64,000 nucleotides of DNA from Saccharolobus caldissimus (GCF_020886315.1 NZ_AP025226.1:186001-250000); one strand, 5' to 3'. Shown: positions 9,859 through 22,400, counted from the stretch's first letter. Notes: a model not told the origin generated them from the letters alone. Program-made: numbers and translations.

Positions 9859-9882
9859 GTTTACTAGGTTTAGTAAGATAAA

Positions 9883-9890
9883 GATATAAA
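9883..9890 (+). promoter_or_regulatory. TATA box for sod
   Basis: GATATAAA is centred 25-26 bases upstream of the sod ATG at 9912, predicting a leaderless mRNA. It shares a 70-base intergenic region with the divergent promoter at 9851-9858. Confidence 0.7.
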
Positions 9891-9911
9891 GGCCTTCTCG
9901 TATTTTAAACC

Positions 9912-10544
9912 ATGTCCCTTCAAATACAATTTAAGAAATACGAATTACCCCCATTACCATATAAAGTAGATGCCTTAGAGCCATATATCAGTCAAAACAT
10001 TATAGATGTACACTATAATGGTCATCACAAAGGATATGTAAATGGTGCTAATTCATTTCTAGAAAGATTAGAGAAAGTAATAAGGGGAGAATTACAAGCT
10101 GGGCAATACGATATTCAAGGTTTAATGAGAGGACTAGTGTTCAACATAAATGGACATAAGCTCCACACATTATATTGGGAGAACATGGCGCCAGCTGGGA
10201 AAGGTGGTGGAAAGCCTGGCGGTGTATTAGCTGATTTGATAAATAAACAGTATGGTAGCTTTGAGAAGTTCAAGCAAATATTTACAGAAGCTGCTAATTC
10301 TTTACCAGGTACTGGGTGGACAGTATTATATTATGATACTGAATCAGGAAACTTAGAGATTATGACTTTCGAAAATCATTTTCAAAATCATATAGCAGAA
10401 CTCCCAATAATTTTAATATTAGATGAATTTGAACACGCTTATTACCTTCAGTATAAAAATAAGAGAGCAGATTACGTCAATGCCTGGTGGAATGTAGTAA
10501 ATTGGGATGCTGCTGATAAAAAACTACAGAAGTATTTAAAGTAA
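9912..10544 (+). CDS. sod: Superoxide dismutase (Fe/Mn family)
   Basis: It dismutates superoxide to oxygen and hydrogen peroxide in the cytoplasm. The four metal ligands are in place: His34 in HYNGHHKGY, His85 in GHKLHTLYW, Asp171 and His175 in [10 protein letters not shown]. At 210 residues it has the length of Sulfolobus enzymes, which use iron, and from memory it matches their sequence closely along its whole length. The monocistronic unit has its own TATA box and a T-run after the stop codon. Confidence 0.97.
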   Translation: MSLQIQFKKYELPPLPYKVDALEPYISQNIIDVHYNGHHKGYVNGANSFLERLEKVIRGELQAGQYDIQGLMRGLVFNINGHKLHTLYWENMAPAGKGGGKPGGVLADLINKQYGSFEKFKQIFTEAANSLPGTGWTVLYYDTESGNLEIMTFENHFQNHIAELPIILILDEFEHAYYLQYKNKRADYVNAWWNVVNWDAADKKLQKYLK

Positions 10545-10549
10545 ATAGG

Positions 10550-10555
10550 TTTTTT
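10550..10555 (+). terminator. Oligo-T terminator after sod
   Basis: Six T residues follow six bases after the sod stop codon. Archaeal RNA polymerases terminate at T-runs; no hairpin is visible. Confidence 0.4.
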
Positions 10556-10578
10556 ACTATCTATCTTATAGTCTTTAT

Positions 10579-11664
10579 ATGGTCTCTGCTATTATACTTG
10601 CTGGAGGTTATGCAACTAGACTTAGACCGTTAAGTTTAACTAAACCTAAGGCTCTTTTTCCCTTGCTTAACAAACCTATAATAAGATATACCTTAGATAG
10701 TCTTCTTTCTTCTGGTATTACTGATATATATCTATCACTTAGAGTAATGGCGGATAAGATTATCGAATATTTAAAGGACGTAAACATGCTAGATAAAGTG
10801 AAAATTGAAATAGAGAACGAACCTCTAGGTGATGCAGGGCCTTTAAAGGTGATTTCAGAGAAATATAAACTCGATGAGGATGTACTAGTAATATATGGTG
10901 ATATATATAGCGAAATTAATATTAACTCATTATTGGATTTTTACTATAAGAAAGGTTGCGATGCAGTGATAGTCGGCACAGAAGTTAAAGATCCGCATAG
11001 ATATGGTGTATTATATACTGAAAATGATGTTCTCATAGAGTTAATAGAAAAGCCCAAAAGACCAATATCGAATTTAATAAATGGAGGAATATATATTTTT
11101 AAGAGAGATTTATTTCAGTCAATTAAAGTTCCATCATCTATAAGTAAAGATTTCTTACCCAAATTGCTTAGATCTAGGTGTATAGCCGTGTACAAATATC
11201 AAGGAATATGGGCTGATATAGGAGTTCCAGACGATTACTTGCGACTAAATTTTGAGCTTCTAGTTCAACGATACCCTAGGGGTTATATAGATTCTTCAGC
11301 AAAAGTAAGTGAAAGTTCTACACTAATTCCGCCGTACTATATTTCAAAAAATAATATAGTAGGAAGTGATACTTATATTTCTTCACATACGATTTTGGGG
11401 AATGATGTAAAAATAGGAAAAGGTAGTTATATATCTGAAAGTATATTAATGGATAAGGTTGAGGTTAAAGACTATACTTACATAACTGGTTCTATCATAG
11501 CCGATAGAAGTAGAATTGGAAGATGGAATCACATTTTAGATGGTTCTATATTAGGTGAAGAAGTTATAACTAGTGATGGTATCCTAATAAACCAAGGTAC
11601 TGTAATTTTGCCGAATAAAGAAGTTAATGAACCAGTATACGATAAGGGTAAAATAATTTTATAG
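10579..11664 (+). CDS. Sugar-1-phosphate nucleotidyltransferase with left-handed beta-helix
   Basis: It makes an NDP-sugar from NTP and sugar-1-phosphate. The N-terminal Rossmann domain has [20 protein letters not shown], the nucleotide-binding and pyrophosphorylase signature, then VIYGDIY (metal aspartate) and VIEKPKRP. Residues 240-350 contain hexapeptide repeats of a left-handed beta-helix. Candidates are mannose-1-phosphate guanylyl-, glucose-1-phosphate thymidylyl- or adenylyltransferase; sequence alone does not decide. It is one base from the next gene, so the two form an operon. Confidence 0.85.
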   Translation: MVSAIILAGGYATRLRPLSLTKPKALFPLLNKPIIRYTLDSLLSSGITDIYLSLRVMADKIIEYLKDVNMLDKVKIEIENEPLGDAGPLKVISEKYKLDEDVLVIYGDIYSEININSLLDFYYKKGCDAVIVGTEVKDPHRYGVLYTENDVLIELIEKPKRPISNLINGGIYIFKRDLFQSIKVPSSISKDFLPKLLRSRCIAVYKYQGIWADIGVPDDYLRLNFELLVQRYPRGYIDSSAKVSESSTLIPPYYISKNNIVGSDTYISSHTILGNDVKIGKGSYISESILMDKVEVKDYTYITGSIIADRSRIGRWNHILDGSILGEEVITSDGILINQGTVILPNKEVNEPVYDKGKIIL

Positions 11665-11665
11665 C

Positions 11666-12379
11666 GTGAGTAAAATGATTTTGAAAGAGATTGTAGAAGA
11701 GTTAGCTTTCCAGTTAAAACAAAGAAAAGTTATAAATGTTTGTGTAAGTCCTACATATACTGCTATAATATTAGATGACCAGTCTATAGGTGTTTCACAT
11801 ACTATAATCGATGGTGAAATAGAAGGGGTAGGTGAAATAGTTGGTAAAAACGCATATGAAGTTGTGATAAATAACTTAGATTCTAACTTACAAAGGTCAC
11901 TCTCCTTAGCTGTATTAAACGCTATAGGCGATATAGGTCAATTTACTCAAGGAGATCCAATTAGTCTATATTCTGGAAATAAATTGTGCGTATTTGGATA
12001 TTCTCCACAACTAACTTCCCACAATTTTAGCACAGTTGTGACATACGATTTTGGTTCAAATGAATATAAAAAAATAGGTAATAATGAAATAAGACCATTC
12101 TCTAGTTTATCTAACGAAGTTTGTTCTACTGCGATAATTTTCGGTTCTGCATTAGTTAATAATACGATAGATAAAATTTTAAGTCAAGTTTCTGCTAATC
12201 ACATGATTTTAACTGGAGTTTCTTCAGTAGACTCACCCATTACACTTAAGACTCACGGTTTTGAGGTAATAGGTAAGGTATTTCCGATAGATAAGTATAG
12301 GGTGTTTAGAATTATATGTGAAGGTGGTACAAATAGGATATTAAATAAATATATGTTAAAATACTTTAAAAAGATTTAG
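11666..12379 (+). CDS. DUF4213/DUF364 protein (putative heavy-metal chelation family)
   Basis: The N-terminal half has the DUF4213 pattern: SPTYTAIILDDQSIGVSHT, then SLAVLNAIGD. The C-terminal half fits DUF364, a Rossmann-like domain with STAIIFGSALVNNT and ILTGVSS. The family is related to siderophore or metal-chelate handling by structure, but no reaction is established. GTG at 11666 is the first start; an ATG three codons later is equally possible. The 3' end overlaps the convergent thioredoxin/YyaL-like gene by 14 bases. Confidence 0.75.
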   Translation: MSKMILKEIVEELAFQLKQRKVINVCVSPTYTAIILDDQSIGVSHTIIDGEIEGVGEIVGKNAYEVVINNLDSNLQRSLSLAVLNAIGDIGQFTQGDPISLYSGNKLCVFGYSPQLTSHNFSTVVTYDFGSNEYKKIGNNEIRPFSSLSNEVCSTAIIFGSALVNNTIDKILSQVSANHMILTGVSSVDSPITLKTHGFEVIGKVFPIDKYRVFRIICEGGTNRILNKYMLKYFKKI

Positions 12380-13547
12380 GTAATATATCGTCAATTTTTG
12401 AGTAACACCTCCCATCATAATATAACATACCTTTTCCACATCCATTGTCTTTTACTACAGTAATACGTGAGTCTATATAATCTATCTGCGAGTTCGCCCT
12501 CACACTTTCAAAGATCTTTAAATACGCTATAGAGGCCCTAGCTATTACTTTAGGGTTATCTAAGGTAGCACCTAATGCACTACTTAGCGCTTTTAAGGCG
12601 AAATTTCTATAATTCTCATCATTAGTTATATTCCATAATCTTGCAAAGAATATTGAGGTCTCAGAGTTAGAAATCGGTTCTAAGTAAGCTATTTTTGTAA
12701 TCTCATCTTCAATTTTGCTATCTCTGAAACCTTTCTCATGTTGTAAATTATCCTTGATATAGTTTGCTATCTTAAATGAAAGTCCTAAATATTCCTCATT
12801 AAAAGTCCTCTCGTAAACTGATAATAAGGCATTGCCTACTAATGCTTGATCTAATAAAATTCCTCTATTCATCTTCCTTTTACTTCTATAGACTTCACCT
12901 GTATTAACATTAATAAAATCTAATAAATCTTCTGAACTCTCTAATCCGTAATTAACTAACATTGCCACGTTAGCAGAATAAGTCTTATCCATCTCTACTT
13001 TAGTATTTCTTTCTAGAAGATATCTTGCTAACTTATCGGCATATTTAATCTTGTCTTTAGCTTTTAGATAATCTTTATAAACATTAGAATAAGTAAGATA
13101 AACCTCTATCATTCTACTATCCGCTTCAAACCCTTCAATTACTCTATTTACTGTCTCATATATTATGGATGGTATGGGATCTATGGGCTCTGGGACAAAT
13201 TCTTCTAATTTTATTCCTTTTATTTTTTTATTTTTATAATTATCAAATAATTCCCTTAATTTACTTTCTATAAATTTTAGATCCTTAGATTCAATAACTC
13301 CTAAGAGGTTGAGATAAGGATCTAAGATACTTATAGTAGGAATTACTCCTCTGGATAATCTTACAGTATATTGAATATATTCTAACGCGTGAACTTTAAG
13401 AGTTAGATATTTAGAAGTTATATACAATTTATCTAATTGTTGATATAATTTATCACAATCAATGCAATTGTCATCAGTAAAAAATAGCAATATAGGTTTA
13501 TCATAAAATTTCGCATCATCAATTACACGATTATTTATTAACATCAT
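12366..13547 (-). CDS. Thioredoxin-fold protein with YyaL-like alpha-helical domain
   Basis: Residues 1-100 are a thioredoxin-like domain with CIDC at 28-31 ([13 protein letters not shown]) and a cis-proline in RGVIPTISI. From about residue 150 the protein is helical and resembles the alpha/alpha-barrel part of DUF255/YyaL proteins: [17 protein letters not shown], then [12 protein letters not shown]. It is 393 residues, shorter than the ~650 of full YyaL proteins, so it looks like a reduced version. Function unknown; a thiol-linked role is inferred from CxxC. It is divergent from the DUF2175 gene. Confidence 0.75.
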   Translation of the reverse strand: MMLINNRVIDDAKFYDKPILLFFTDDNCIDCDKLYQQLDKLYITSKYLTLKVHALEYIQYTVRLSRGVIPTISILDPYLNLLGVIESKDLKFIESKLRELFDNYKNKKIKGIKLEEFVPEPIDPIPSIIYETVNRVIEGFEADSRMIEVYLTYSNVYKDYLKAKDKIKYADKLARYLLERNTKVEMDKTYSANVAMLVNYGLESSEDLLDFINVNTGEVYRSKRKMNRGILLDQALVGNALLSVYERTFNEEYLGLSFKIANYIKDNLQHEKGFRDSKIEDEITKIAYLEPISNSETSIFFARLWNITNDENYRNFALKALSSALGATLDNPKVIARASIAYLKIFESVRANSQIDYIDSRITVVKDNGCGKGMLYYDGRCYSKIDDILPKSF

Positions 13548-13587
13548 AAAGCGTAAGGCTTATTTGCATATAAATCTTCTACTATCT

Positions 13588-13926
13588 ATGAGCCGCCCTG
13601 CTACAAAGTGGAAATGCGAACTATGTAATAATACTATATATTGGGATGAACTGTTTACCTATCTAAAAAATGGAGTAGTTCATTATACTTGCTTAAGAGA
13701 TAGGGCAATCAAGAATAGTAAAATAGATAATAAAGAAATGCAAACACTTTTAGATGCTTTAGAAGAGGAATTAAAGTCAATAGTTTACTATAAGCAGAAG
13801 ATCTCATCAATATCTAATGAGGAAATTAAGAAAACTCTAGATCAAGTAGAAAAAGATGCAGAGAAAAACGCTGGAATATTAACCAGATTAGTAGAAAAAT
13901 TTAGTGACCTTATGATGACTAAATAA
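13588..13926 (+). CDS. DUF2175 zinc-binding protein
   Basis: A 112-residue protein starting [13 protein letters not shown]. Its N-terminal half has a CxxC pair and a HYTC box (WKCELCNNT then VVHYTCL), the zinc-ribbon-like signature of DUF2175, which is common in Sulfolobales and haloarchaea. The C-terminal half is a charged helix. The ATG at 13588 is preferred over an in-frame TTG at 13564, since the latter overlaps promoter-like TA-rich sequence. Function is unknown. It stands alone. Confidence 0.8.
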   Translation: MSRPATKWKCELCNNTIYWDELFTYLKNGVVHYTCLRDRAIKNSKIDNKEMQTLLDALEEELKSIVYYKQKISSISNEEIKKTLDQVEKDAEKNAGILTRLVEKFSDLMMTK

Positions 13927-14136
13927 CGATTCAAATTATTTATATTATGAAAAATAATTTTTATATATAAAATTTATTGGTATTTATGTTAACTGCTATA
14001 TTTTCTCAATATAATCTCTTAACTATCTATGAGATAAAAATGATATCATTGTACTAAATCTTATTGCTGACAGTTTAAGTGTATTATTAAGTTTTATTCC
14101 TTAAATGTGAAAGAGTATGAGTATAAAGTGATTTAT

Positions 14137-14910
14137 ATGAGGGTTAAGTTGGTCTCTTACACACATGATGGCGAGAGGGTAATTGCTATTGCCGCTAAGA
14201 TGTCTAGAAGCAGGAAGGGTTGGGATTATCACGAGAGGACTATGACTGATGAGGAAATTGAAGAATGGATAAGGGATGCTATAATTCACGGCTATTGGTC
14301 TGTTTTAGAGCATAGTGTCTATACTTTTAGTATAGAAGGTATATCTAGGGTTGCTTCACACCAGTTAGTTAGACATAGGATCGCTTCTTATACTCAGATG
14401 TCTCATCGTTTCGCTAAACCCGTAGATGAATATTATAAGCCCGTTATTCCTCCATCTGTAGAGAAAAGAGCTGAGGAAGAGGTGAGAAAAGCGTATGAGG
14501 ACGCTTATAGACACTATTATAAATTATTAGAGAGCGGTATTCCAGAAGAGGATGCCCGCTATGTTTTACCTAATGGAGTCAATACGAATATTGTAGTTAC
14601 GATGAATGCAAGGGAACTGTACAACTTCTTTGCCCTTAGACTGTGCAGTAGAGCACAATGGGAAATAAGGGCGGTAGCATGGAAGATGCTAGAGGAAGTT
14701 AAGAAAGTTCATCCTCGCCTCTTTAAGTATGCTGGGCCTAATTGTATAATTCATGAGAACTTCATTAGAAACGAGTATATTACATTAGAAGATGTGTTTA
14801 AAAATTCCAAAGTAGAGTTTATATCACAAAGATGTATTGAGGGAGTTCCAAAGGAAGGTATAGTAAAATGCATTATTAATTCACATGCTGTTTTACTTAA
14901 TTTTAAATAG
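14137..14910 (+). CDS. thyX: Flavin-dependent thymidylate synthase
   Basis: It makes dTMP from dUMP with FAD and a reduced one-carbon carrier. The ThyX motif RHR-x7-S is at residues 79-89 ([14 protein letters not shown]), and the C-terminal [22 protein letters not shown] is the dUMP/FAD-binding helix region. The ATG at 14137 (MRVKLVSYT) is chosen; an in-frame GTG at 14107 would add ten residues not typical of the family. The 210 bases before it are AT-rich and I see no gene there. The one-carbon donor may be the methanopterin-like carrier implied by the gene at 54442. Confidence 0.95.
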   Translation: MRVKLVSYTHDGERVIAIAAKMSRSRKGWDYHERTMTDEEIEEWIRDAIIHGYWSVLEHSVYTFSIEGISRVASHQLVRHRIASYTQMSHRFAKPVDEYYKPVIPPSVEKRAEEEVRKAYEDAYRHYYKLLESGIPEEDARYVLPNGVNTNIVVTMNARELYNFFALRLCSRAQWEIRAVAWKMLEEVKKVHPRLFKYAGPNCIIHENFIRNEYITLEDVFKNSKVEFISQRCIEGVPKEGIVKCIINSHAVLLNFK

Positions 14911-14957
14911 ATATCGTAATATTCACTACTTTTTTTATGTAACCTTTTAACAAAGAG

Positions 14958-14965
14958 TATTTAAA
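14958..14965 (+). promoter_or_regulatory. TATA box of the complex I operon
   Basis: TATTTAAA is centred 29-30 bases before the nuoA ATG at 14991, giving a leader of only a few bases. Confidence 0.65.
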
Positions 14966-14990
14966 TCATCCCCTTCTATTATAACATGCG

Positions 14991-15383
14991 ATGTCGTTTA
15001 CTCAAGCAATTCTAGCGTTTGGTATTCCAATTGTAGTATTTCTACTAGCTGGATATGGTGGTTATAAATTTCTTAGTTTAGTAGTCCCATCAAATCCTAA
15101 TCCATTAAAAATAAGTAGATTTGAGGCAGGCAATATTCCAATTGGTTTAGGAAGACTTTGGTTTCCATTACAATATTACGGTTATTTACTCATATATACT
15201 ACTTTAGAGCCAATAATTATATTACTATTACCTATAGCTTATTCGGATTACTATCTTTCATCGGTTGCGTTTAGAAATTTACTATTAGTAATAATAGTAT
15301 TTCTTATATTAATGTACCCAGTATTATACTATTCCATTAGGCAGGTTAATATAATAAGCTATTGGGAGATGAGAAGGGAATGA
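14991..15383 (+). CDS. nuoA: Complex I subunit NuoA
   Basis: A small three-helix membrane subunit of the proton-pumping quinone reductase. The family core is visible as [16 protein letters not shown] followed by [23 protein letters not shown], where NuoA normally has the YESG loop and an acidic residue in the second membrane helix. At 130 residues the length is right. It opens the nuo operon and its stop overlaps nuoC (ATGA). nuoB, which normally lies here, is absent. Confidence 0.88.
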   Translation: MSFTQAILAFGIPIVVFLLAGYGGYKFLSLVVPSNPNPLKISRFEAGNIPIGLGRLWFPLQYYGYLLIYTTLEPIIILLLPIAYSDYYLSSVAFRNLLLVIIVFLILMYPVLYYSIRQVNIISYWEMRRE

Positions 15384-15871
15384 GCGAAGTAATAAAGAAT
15401 GCGATAAATGAATTACAAAGTAAATTTAAATGTCAAGTTAGAGTAGAAAGTGAGAGAAGGATAAATATTGTAGTTGATAAGAGTTTTATAATTGATGTTG
15501 CAAAATACTTAAAATCTCTTGGATTTGACCATGTAAAGTCCGTAACTGGTATAGATTACCCAGAGCAAGAAAGATTAGAAGTAGTTTATCACATTTCTTC
15601 ATATTCTAATCTAGATTTAGCTAAAATTATAATAGCGTTAAGAACTTCAGTAAGTTATAAGGATCCTTCTTTACCATCTTTATATCCAGTCTTTGAGAGT
15701 GCATGGACTGGCGAGAGGGAGACTTACGAGATGTTAGGTATTAGATTCGAGGGACATCCAGATTTAAGAAGACTTTTCTTAGATGAAGACTTCGAGGGAG
15801 TTTATCCGTTAAGGAAATCATTTAAAATAAAATTGGAGGGAATTTTCGTTGACAAGCCAGCCACTAAATGA
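15380..15871 (+). CDS. nuoC: Complex I 30 kDa subunit NuoC
   Basis: A peripheral-arm subunit. The 163-residue protein shows [23 protein letters not shown] and the signature [26 protein letters not shown], typical of the 30 kDa subunit, and ends in the linker to NuoD ([10 protein letters not shown]). The ATG at 15380 overlaps the nuoA stop as ATGA; an in-frame TTG at 15362 would lie inside nuoA and is less likely. Confidence 0.94.
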   Translation: MSEVIKNAINELQSKFKCQVRVESERRINIVVDKSFIIDVAKYLKSLGFDHVKSVTGIDYPEQERLEVVYHISSYSNLDLAKIIIALRTSVSYKDPSLPSLYPVFESAWTGERETYEMLGIRFEGHPDLRRLFLDEDFEGVYPLRKSFKIKLEGIFVDKPATK

Positions 15872-17081
15872 GACTCAAAAAGAACTTTTAGCAGCAACTG
15901 GAATGACAGTTGAATTCATTCCTGTTCAAGGGGAACTTAATGTAGGTCCTCAACATCCAGGATCTGGTCATATGAGAATATATGTAAAATTAAATGGAGA
16001 TATAATAGAAGATGTAGATCTTGATGTAGGATATGTTCATAGAGCTGTTGAGAAACTTTCTGAAAATAGAAATTATATGCATCTTATACCATTAGTAGAA
16101 AGGCCAGCCATTCTAGATTCAATTCACATGAACTTAGGATACATAATTGCTGTTGAGAAAATACTAGGAGTAGATGTACCAGAGAGAGCGCAGTATCTTA
16201 GAAGTTTTGCAGCAGAGGTAAATAGAATAGCAAGTCATTTGTATGGATTAGGCATATTGGCGATATTTTTAGGCCACTCAACGGGATTTATGTGGGGATT
16301 TGGTGATAGAGAGATTTGGGTAACTATTTTAGAAGCCTTAACTGGGGCTAGAGTCACGAATTCATATGTAATTCCGGGTGGTGTAAGAAGGGATTTAACT
16401 CAAGAAATTAAAGATATGACGTTAAAAGCTATTGTATATCAACGTAAAAGACTTGAAGATTGGAAGAAGATTTTCTTTTATAATCCTTCAGTTAGAGCTA
16501 GGCTTGAGAATGTAGGAGTGATGAGTAAAGAAAATGCAATAAAATGGGGTGCTGTTGGTCCTAATTTAAGAGCTTCTGGAGTTTATTATGATGTTAGGAA
16601 AGTTGAGCCTTATGCAGCTTACGATAAACTGGACTTTGAAATTCCAGTATACAAAGAAGGAGATGGACTTGCAAGAGGTTTAGTGAGATTAGAAGAGATA
16701 GAGCAAAGTATGAGAATATTAGAGCAAATAATTAAGAATATCCCTGAAGGAAATATCCTCAGTGATAGATTTTTCAAGCAAATACCCCCTACTAGGCTTA
16801 AGAAATACTGGGAGACTTATAGGAGAATAGTATTACCAGGTTATTATGCTTCGTTTAGACCTCCTAAAGGTGAGGCAATTTCTAGGGTAGAGGCTGGTAG
16901 AGGTGAATTAGTTTACTATGTGGTTAGTGATGGTTCGCCTAAACCTTATAGATTAAGAATGATAACTCCTTCTTATAGAGCTATTTATGTTTTTAAACAG
17001 CTATGTAAAGGTGCTAGATATGCAGATTTAGTTTCCATTTATGGTAGTTTAGATTATTTCCCTCCGGAGGCTGATAGATAA
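15849..17081 (+). CDS. nuoD: Complex I 49 kDa subunit NuoD
   Basis: It forms the quinone-binding pocket with NuoB and descends from the [NiFe]-hydrogenase large subunit. [13 protein letters not shown] marks the N-terminal beta-hairpin at the quinone site; [16 protein letters not shown] and [11 protein letters not shown] follow. The C-terminus reads [17 protein letters not shown], where other NuoD proteins end near a conserved arginine. The TTG at 15849 is favoured: GGAGGG lies eight bases upstream inside nuoC, while the next ATG (15903) has none. Confidence 0.95.
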   Translation: MTSQPLNETQKELLAATGMTVEFIPVQGELNVGPQHPGSGHMRIYVKLNGDIIEDVDLDVGYVHRAVEKLSENRNYMHLIPLVERPAILDSIHMNLGYIIAVEKILGVDVPERAQYLRSFAAEVNRIASHLYGLGILAIFLGHSTGFMWGFGDREIWVTILEALTGARVTNSYVIPGGVRRDLTQEIKDMTLKAIVYQRKRLEDWKKIFFYNPSVRARLENVGVMSKENAIKWGAVGPNLRASGVYYDVRKVEPYAAYDKLDFEIPVYKEGDGLARGLVRLEEIEQSMRILEQIIKNIPEGNILSDRFFKQIPPTRLKKYWETYRRIVLPGYYASFRPPKGEAISRVEAGRGELVYYVVSDGSPKPYRLRMITPSYRAIYVFKQLCKGARYADLVSIYGSLDYFPPEADR

Positions 17082-18139
17082 TGAGCGTTCTATCTGCAAT
17101 TGAATATTATTTCTTTTATCCATCATTTTTCCTAACTGTATTTTTCCCAGGATTAATATTTACACTTCTTTTTTTGTTAGTAACAATATGGTTTGAGAGA
17201 AAAGCCGCAGCAATAGTTCAATTACGATATGGTCCTTACTACGCATCTAAAAGAATCGGAGGTTTATTGCAGCTATTTGCTGATGCTATTAAATTTGTTT
17301 TCTCTGAGATAATCATACCTAATGGAGTTAATCCAATACTATATGCGTTATCTCCAATATTAATCGTAATATTTGCGTTTTTGCCAATTGAATTAATACC
17401 TATTTCCACAATACCATATCGTGGTTCTCTCTTCTCTATATATTATAATCTATTTTATGATCCAGAAATTCATCAAGGCATTTTAGTACCATTTTTTGCA
17501 CAATATAACTTAATAGCAGTAATAGCGTTAGAATCATTATATCCAATTTTTATAATATTTTTAGCTTGGAATACTAATAATAGATTTGCAATAGTTGGTT
17601 CAATAAGAGAGGCATATTTATCAGTATCATATGATGTCTTAATAATATTATCAACATTATCTTTAGCGATAGAGTATCATACATTAGATATAGCTAAAAT
17701 AGTTACGTCTGGTATTCCAGGATTCATAGCAAATCCTATAGCCGCTTTCGTCTTTCTTGTTGCTATGTTAATAGGATCTTCTAGATTTCCATTTGAAATA
17801 GTAGAAGCTGAGACGGAGCTAGTTATAGGTCCTTATACTGAATATAGTGGATTTTTATTTGTCTTAACAATGGCTGGTTCCTATGTTGCAAATCTAGTTT
17901 ATGCTATATTGTTTGTAGATTTATTTATAGGAGGTTGGCTACCATTTACTGGGTTCGTGGGCGCATTATATACTGTTTTTAAGGCAGCCTTAGTTGTGTT
18001 TTTTGCAGTTTTCTTGAGAAGTGTATATGGCAGATATAGGATTGATCAAGCTTTAAGAGGCAGCTGGAAATATTTCTTCCCTCTTGCACTAGCGGCTTTA
18101 TTATTGGGCGTGGTGGTGGGTTATATATGGATAAGGTAA
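17081..18139 (+). CDS. nuoH: Complex I membrane subunit NuoH
   Basis: A membrane subunit that joins the quinone cavity to the proton-pumping arm. About eight hydrophobic helices are visible. The conserved loop [18 protein letters not shown] and the acidic [19 protein letters not shown] stretch are diagnostic of NuoH. The ATG overlaps the nuoD stop by one base (TAATG), and the GGAGG ten bases upstream serves as ribosome-binding site. Length 352 is normal. Confidence 0.95.
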   Translation: MSVLSAIEYYFFYPSFFLTVFFPGLIFTLLFLLVTIWFERKAAAIVQLRYGPYYASKRIGGLLQLFADAIKFVFSEIIIPNGVNPILYALSPILIVIFAFLPIELIPISTIPYRGSLFSIYYNLFYDPEIHQGILVPFFAQYNLIAVIALESLYPIFIIFLAWNTNNRFAIVGSIREAYLSVSYDVLIILSTLSLAIEYHTLDIAKIVTSGIPGFIANPIAAFVFLVAMLIGSSRFPFEIVEAETELVIGPYTEYSGFLFVLTMAGSYVANLVYAILFVDLFIGGWLPFTGFVGALYTVFKAALVVFFAVFLRSVYGRYRIDQALRGSWKYFFPLALAALLLGVVVGYIWIR

Positions 18140-18630
18140 AAGAATATAAAAAAGAAAATGTATTTAGTTTATTTTCAGAACATTTACAGTCAATAGCTAC
18201 TGGTATAAAATATCTTGTAAGGCCTCAAAGAATAACTCTTCAATATCCAGAGGACAGTCTAACTTTACCGACTGGATATAGAGGTATGATAAGACTTTAT
18301 AAAGATGTATGTATAGGGTGTACTTTATGTGCTTTAATATGCCCAGCTGATGCCATGAAAATGGTAACAGAGAGTGGAAAGAAATTCCCTCAGATAAATT
18401 ATGGTAGGTGTGTATTCTGTGGATTTTGTGTAGATGTTTGCCCAGTAGATGCATTAAAAGAGACTAGAGTCCATGACTTAGCCTTTAATTCAAGAAAGGA
18501 TCTGATATTTGACCCAGATAGGTTTAATCAAGATATAGATAGCGTCCCATTAGAAAATAAACCTGTTAGAAAAGTTAAGGCTGTAATTGACGAGAATAAG
18601 GGGATTAAGTATGTTCCCACCGACGAGTGA
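18127..18630 (+). CDS. nuoI: Complex I ferredoxin-type subunit NuoI
   Basis: It carries two [4Fe-4S] clusters that pass electrons toward NuoB. Cysteines 62, 65, 68 and 72 ([13 protein letters not shown]) and 95, 98, 101 and 105 ([12 protein letters not shown]) bind them. Length 167. The start overlaps nuoH by 13 bases. As nuoE, nuoF and nuoG are missing, NuoI is the likely entry point for electrons, perhaps from reduced ferredoxin, as proposed for other NADH-module-less archaeal complexes. Confidence 0.95.
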   Translation: MDKVKEYKKENVFSLFSEHLQSIATGIKYLVRPQRITLQYPEDSLTLPTGYRGMIRLYKDVCIGCTLCALICPADAMKMVTESGKKFPQINYGRCVFCGFCVDVCPVDALKETRVHDLAFNSRKDLIFDPDRFNQDIDSVPLENKPVRKVKAVIDENKGIKYVPTDE

Positions 18631-19114
18631 ACTCGTACAGCTTATATTATTCACTTTTTTTGGTATCATGGCAATAGCATTTGCTATTTACATAGTTAGG
18701 GCAAAAAACGTATTTTACGGAGCAGTAAGTTTAGCGTTTTTAGGAGTAAGTATTGCAGCATTAATTGCATTAGAGGCGCCATTAACTTACGGTATTTACT
18801 CGGTTTTCCATATACTTCTTTACGTTGGAGCTACTGTTACATTTCTTGCGGTTTCCTTAGTGATGTTTAAGGACTTAGAGGTGAAAATTCCAAAGGGTTC
18901 AATAGGTATATTAGCTGGTGGTGCAGTTTCTGTGCTATTTTTAATAACAGTTTATATTTCATTATCACAAGTTACTGTAACTAGTCTTAAACCAATCAAT
19001 TTTACTATATTGGCTGATAATATTTTAGAGACTTATTGGTTTCCATTAATTATTCTAATTATAGCTTTATTAACTACTTTAATTGAAGCTATATCGCTTG
19101 CTAGGAGGGATTAA
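18611..19114 (+). CDS. nuoJ: Complex I membrane subunit NuoJ
   Basis: A five-helix antiporter-linking subunit. The segment [41 protein letters not shown] is shown only in part here: the [15 protein letters not shown] helix contains the family's pi-bulge region. The ATG at 18611 gives MFPPTSELV and overlaps nuoI by 20 bases; an in-frame TTG at 18587 lies deeper in nuoI. Length 167. Confidence 0.88.
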   Translation: MFPPTSELVQLILFTFFGIMAIAFAIYIVRAKNVFYGAVSLAFLGVSIAALIALEAPLTYGIYSVFHILLYVGATVTFLAVSLVMFKDLEVKIPKGSIGILAGGAVSVLFLITVYISLSQVTVTSLKPINFTILADNILETYWFPLIILIIALLTTLIEAISLARRD

Positions 19115-19117
19115 AGT

Positions 19118-19405
19118 ATGGAAGTTCTTGGGATTTTAGGGATTATAATTTCGGGGATTTTAATAGGGATAGGATTTTATGGATTATCTTCAACATCAAA
19201 TATTATCAGAGTTTTATTATCATCAGAGATAATATTGAATTCTTCAATTTTATTTGTTTTTTCTTTTTCTAGTATAGTTGGTATGATATATAAGCCTATT
19301 ATTTTTTCTCTGTTTGCAATAGGTATGGCATTAACTGAGGTTATCGTAGCTTTTGCGGCTATTATTTTGTATTATAGGCAGAAAGGTAAGTTGGAGGTGG
19401 AGTAA
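19118..19405 (+). CDS. nuoK: Complex I membrane subunit NuoK
   Basis: A three-helix subunit of 95 residues related to MrpC. The second helix [14 protein letters not shown] and the third [17 protein letters not shown] each carry the buried glutamate used in proton translocation. GGAGGG precedes the ATG at a good distance, and the gene is three bases after nuoJ. Confidence 0.92.
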   Translation: MEVLGILGIIISGILIGIGFYGLSSTSNIIRVLLSSEIILNSSILFVFSFSSIVGMIYKPIIFSLFAIGMALTEVIVAFAAIILYYRQKGKLEVE

Positions 19406-19409
19406 GGGG

Positions 19410-22400
19410 ATGTATCATATTTTATTTTCAATATTATTTATCTCATTTATATTATCAATATTAATCTTTTTTACAAGGTCTAAGTTTATCTCATTTATAT
19501 TAAGTTTGATTTCAATTGTAATAAATATTCCATATTTACTTATGTTGGGAGACTATGAAAATATATTTATTTCGAAATATGTTGGAGATTTTGGAGTTGT
19601 AGTAAATAATCTCAATTATCCATTTATTATTACAATACTAGTAATAACTATTCTTACTACAGTCTACTCGCTTAGATATATGGAGCATAAGTTTAAGGAA
19701 GAAGGACATTCTAATTGGGGTCTATATTATGGATTATATACGTTATTTTCTCTTGCAATGCTTTATACGGTAGTGTCAATTAACCTACTTGAGCTATATA
19801 TATTTCTTGAAATTTCATTAATTTCCTCGTTTTTACTTATAGCATTATACGGATACGGCGATAGAAGAAGAATTAGCTTAATGTACTTTATATGGACTCA
19901 TGTAGGAACAATCCTATTATTGGCATCAATTATAATAATAGGACTTACAACTGGTACAATGAATATTTACGTGAATGCATATAAATTTATGGACTATTCC
20001 ACGATCCCATATAGTGTTTTGATATTTATAATAGCAGTAATAGGAATGTTTGTAAAAGGTGCTCAAGCTGGATTTAATATTTGGTTGCCATATGCTCACG
20101 GTGAGGCTCCTACTCCTATTTCAGTTTTATTAAGTCCTAATATGGTAGGGTTAGGTATATTCGTAGTAATATTGTATTATTATTTATTTCCTACTTTAGG
20201 ATTTTTAGCACCTATATTCGTCGCATGGGCAATTATAACTATGATATATGGAGGTATTAACGCATTGGCACAAAGAGATTTTAAAAGATTCTTAGCGTAT
20301 TCTAGCGTTTCTCAAATGGGTTATATGTTACTTGGTGCGTCAATTTCATTTTTCTCCGGCTTAACTTCTTCGATATCATATTTGCCTATAGGGATTATAG
20401 CAAGTACGTTAGTTTACATGTCTCATGGTTTCGGTAAGGCATTACTCTTCATGAGCGCTGGCGCATCTATAACAGAACTTAACGAACGAAATATAGAAAA
20501 ACTAGGCGGATTTTACCTATCTTCTCCTCTTCATACTTCTTTGGCGTTTATAGGTTTATTAAATCTTTTAGGACTGCCCCCTACGATCGGTCTAATCAGC
20601 GAGGCATTACTGATATTCTCTGTAGGTACGATAATAGATAAAGTAGGTTTAGTAGGTTTTGTAGTTCTAGTGGCCTTTATTATGATTGCGATAGGTACAT
20701 CGTCAGCTTATGCTTCTTATTTATTTAAGAAAGTATATTCTGGAAGAAAGGAAGCTAGAAACATTGATAATATACTAGAGTATTCAATACCTATGGTTTT
20801 AATAGCTGCTATTAGTATTATGCTATTCTTTATACCGCAAGTAATTTCACCTTCTTTGTCATTTGTACAATTATTTACGAATTCGTTAATAATACCTATT
20901 ATAGTATTTTTACCTATTATAGGTTCATTAATTGCTTTAATTACGCCAAAGAGTATAAACCAGGATATTAGAGGAGCAATTGTTGTAGTCATGATAGGAA
21001 TCTCGATGATTTTATCTGCAATTCTCTTAATAAATAATTTAGGAATGCCGTTATTCGGTTCTCCAAGATTTTCATTTTCCTTTGGATACCTTCAGATGAG
21101 TTCTAATTTATTACAATCTATTCTAGCTTTATTTGTATCATCTTTATCGTTCTTTATAGCGTTGTACAGCATTGGATATATGAGAGAAGATAAAGTGTTA
21201 AGAAGATATTGGGGTTTCTTTGGACTTTTCGTTACATCTATGTTATCTGTAGTATTGGCGAATAACGTTCTATTCTTTATTGCAGGATGGGAAGGTACAA
21301 GTTTAGCATCATATGGATTAATTAGTTACTGGCTTGACGATAATGATAAAAACGTAGTAGGAGATTTCGGAAGGAAAATCTTTGGCATTGAGTACATTTC
21401 GAGACCTACTACGAGTGGAATAAGAGCTCTAGTGTTTACTAGAGTTGGAGATGTAGGGTTATTGGCAGTACTAGGATATTTAATATCATTATCTGGCTAT
21501 AATTATATATTATATCCAATTTCTAATATAACTAATACAGTATTTTCTTCTTTGCATTCATTATCTTTACAACCCATAGCATGGATACTATTACTAATTT
21601 TATTTTTAGGCGGGTTATCTAAAAGTGCGCAGTTCCCATTTACGCAATGGCTCCTGACAGCTATGACTGGGCCCACACCCGTTAGTGCTTTAATACATGC
21701 AGCTACAATGGTTAATTTAGGGGCAATTTTAACATTTCTTATATATCCATATATTCAGCTTAATCAATATACTTATTTATTCTTTGAAATTATGGTAGGT
21801 ATAACGCTTTTTACAGCCTTATATACTAGCGTAAACGCACTTGCTACCAATGAACAAAAAGTAATTTTAGCTAATTCTACTGCAGATCAGATATCCTTAA
21901 TGATATTTTCCTCTTCCCTTGGCGCGTTATTAGGAAACGTGGCCTTAGGAATTGTTATAGGTTTAATTCAAATGATTGCACACGGTATTTATAAGGCATC
22001 ACTGTTCATGAATGCAGGCTCAGTAATACACTACACTGAAAGTAGATATGTGTCATCTAAACCATTACTATACAAAGAATTAAAATCAGTTTTCATATTG
22101 CAACTTATTGCCGCACTTAACTTGGCTAACTTACCACCATTAATTGGCTTTTGGGCTCATAACTTTATAGGTAATTTAGCGTCTAGTTTTCCAAACATAT
22201 TTTATATTTATATCATTCTAGAATTTCTAGGAGCGATTTATATTTTAAGATATGTAGTCAGAACTTTTCTATGGAGAGGAGAAAGTTCGGCTGAGCATAG
22301 TCATGGTCCTTTAAGTACAATAATGATCGTAAGTCCTGCAATATTGGTTTTATCTTCAATTGTATTAGGTGGACTTTATTTGAACATTTCCTCTTTCTTT

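Noticed and set aside
14025-14085. Possible second C/D box RNA (ATGATAT ... CTGA) ahead of thyX
   Set aside because: No D' or C' boxes at proper distances and the boxes deviate from consensus.
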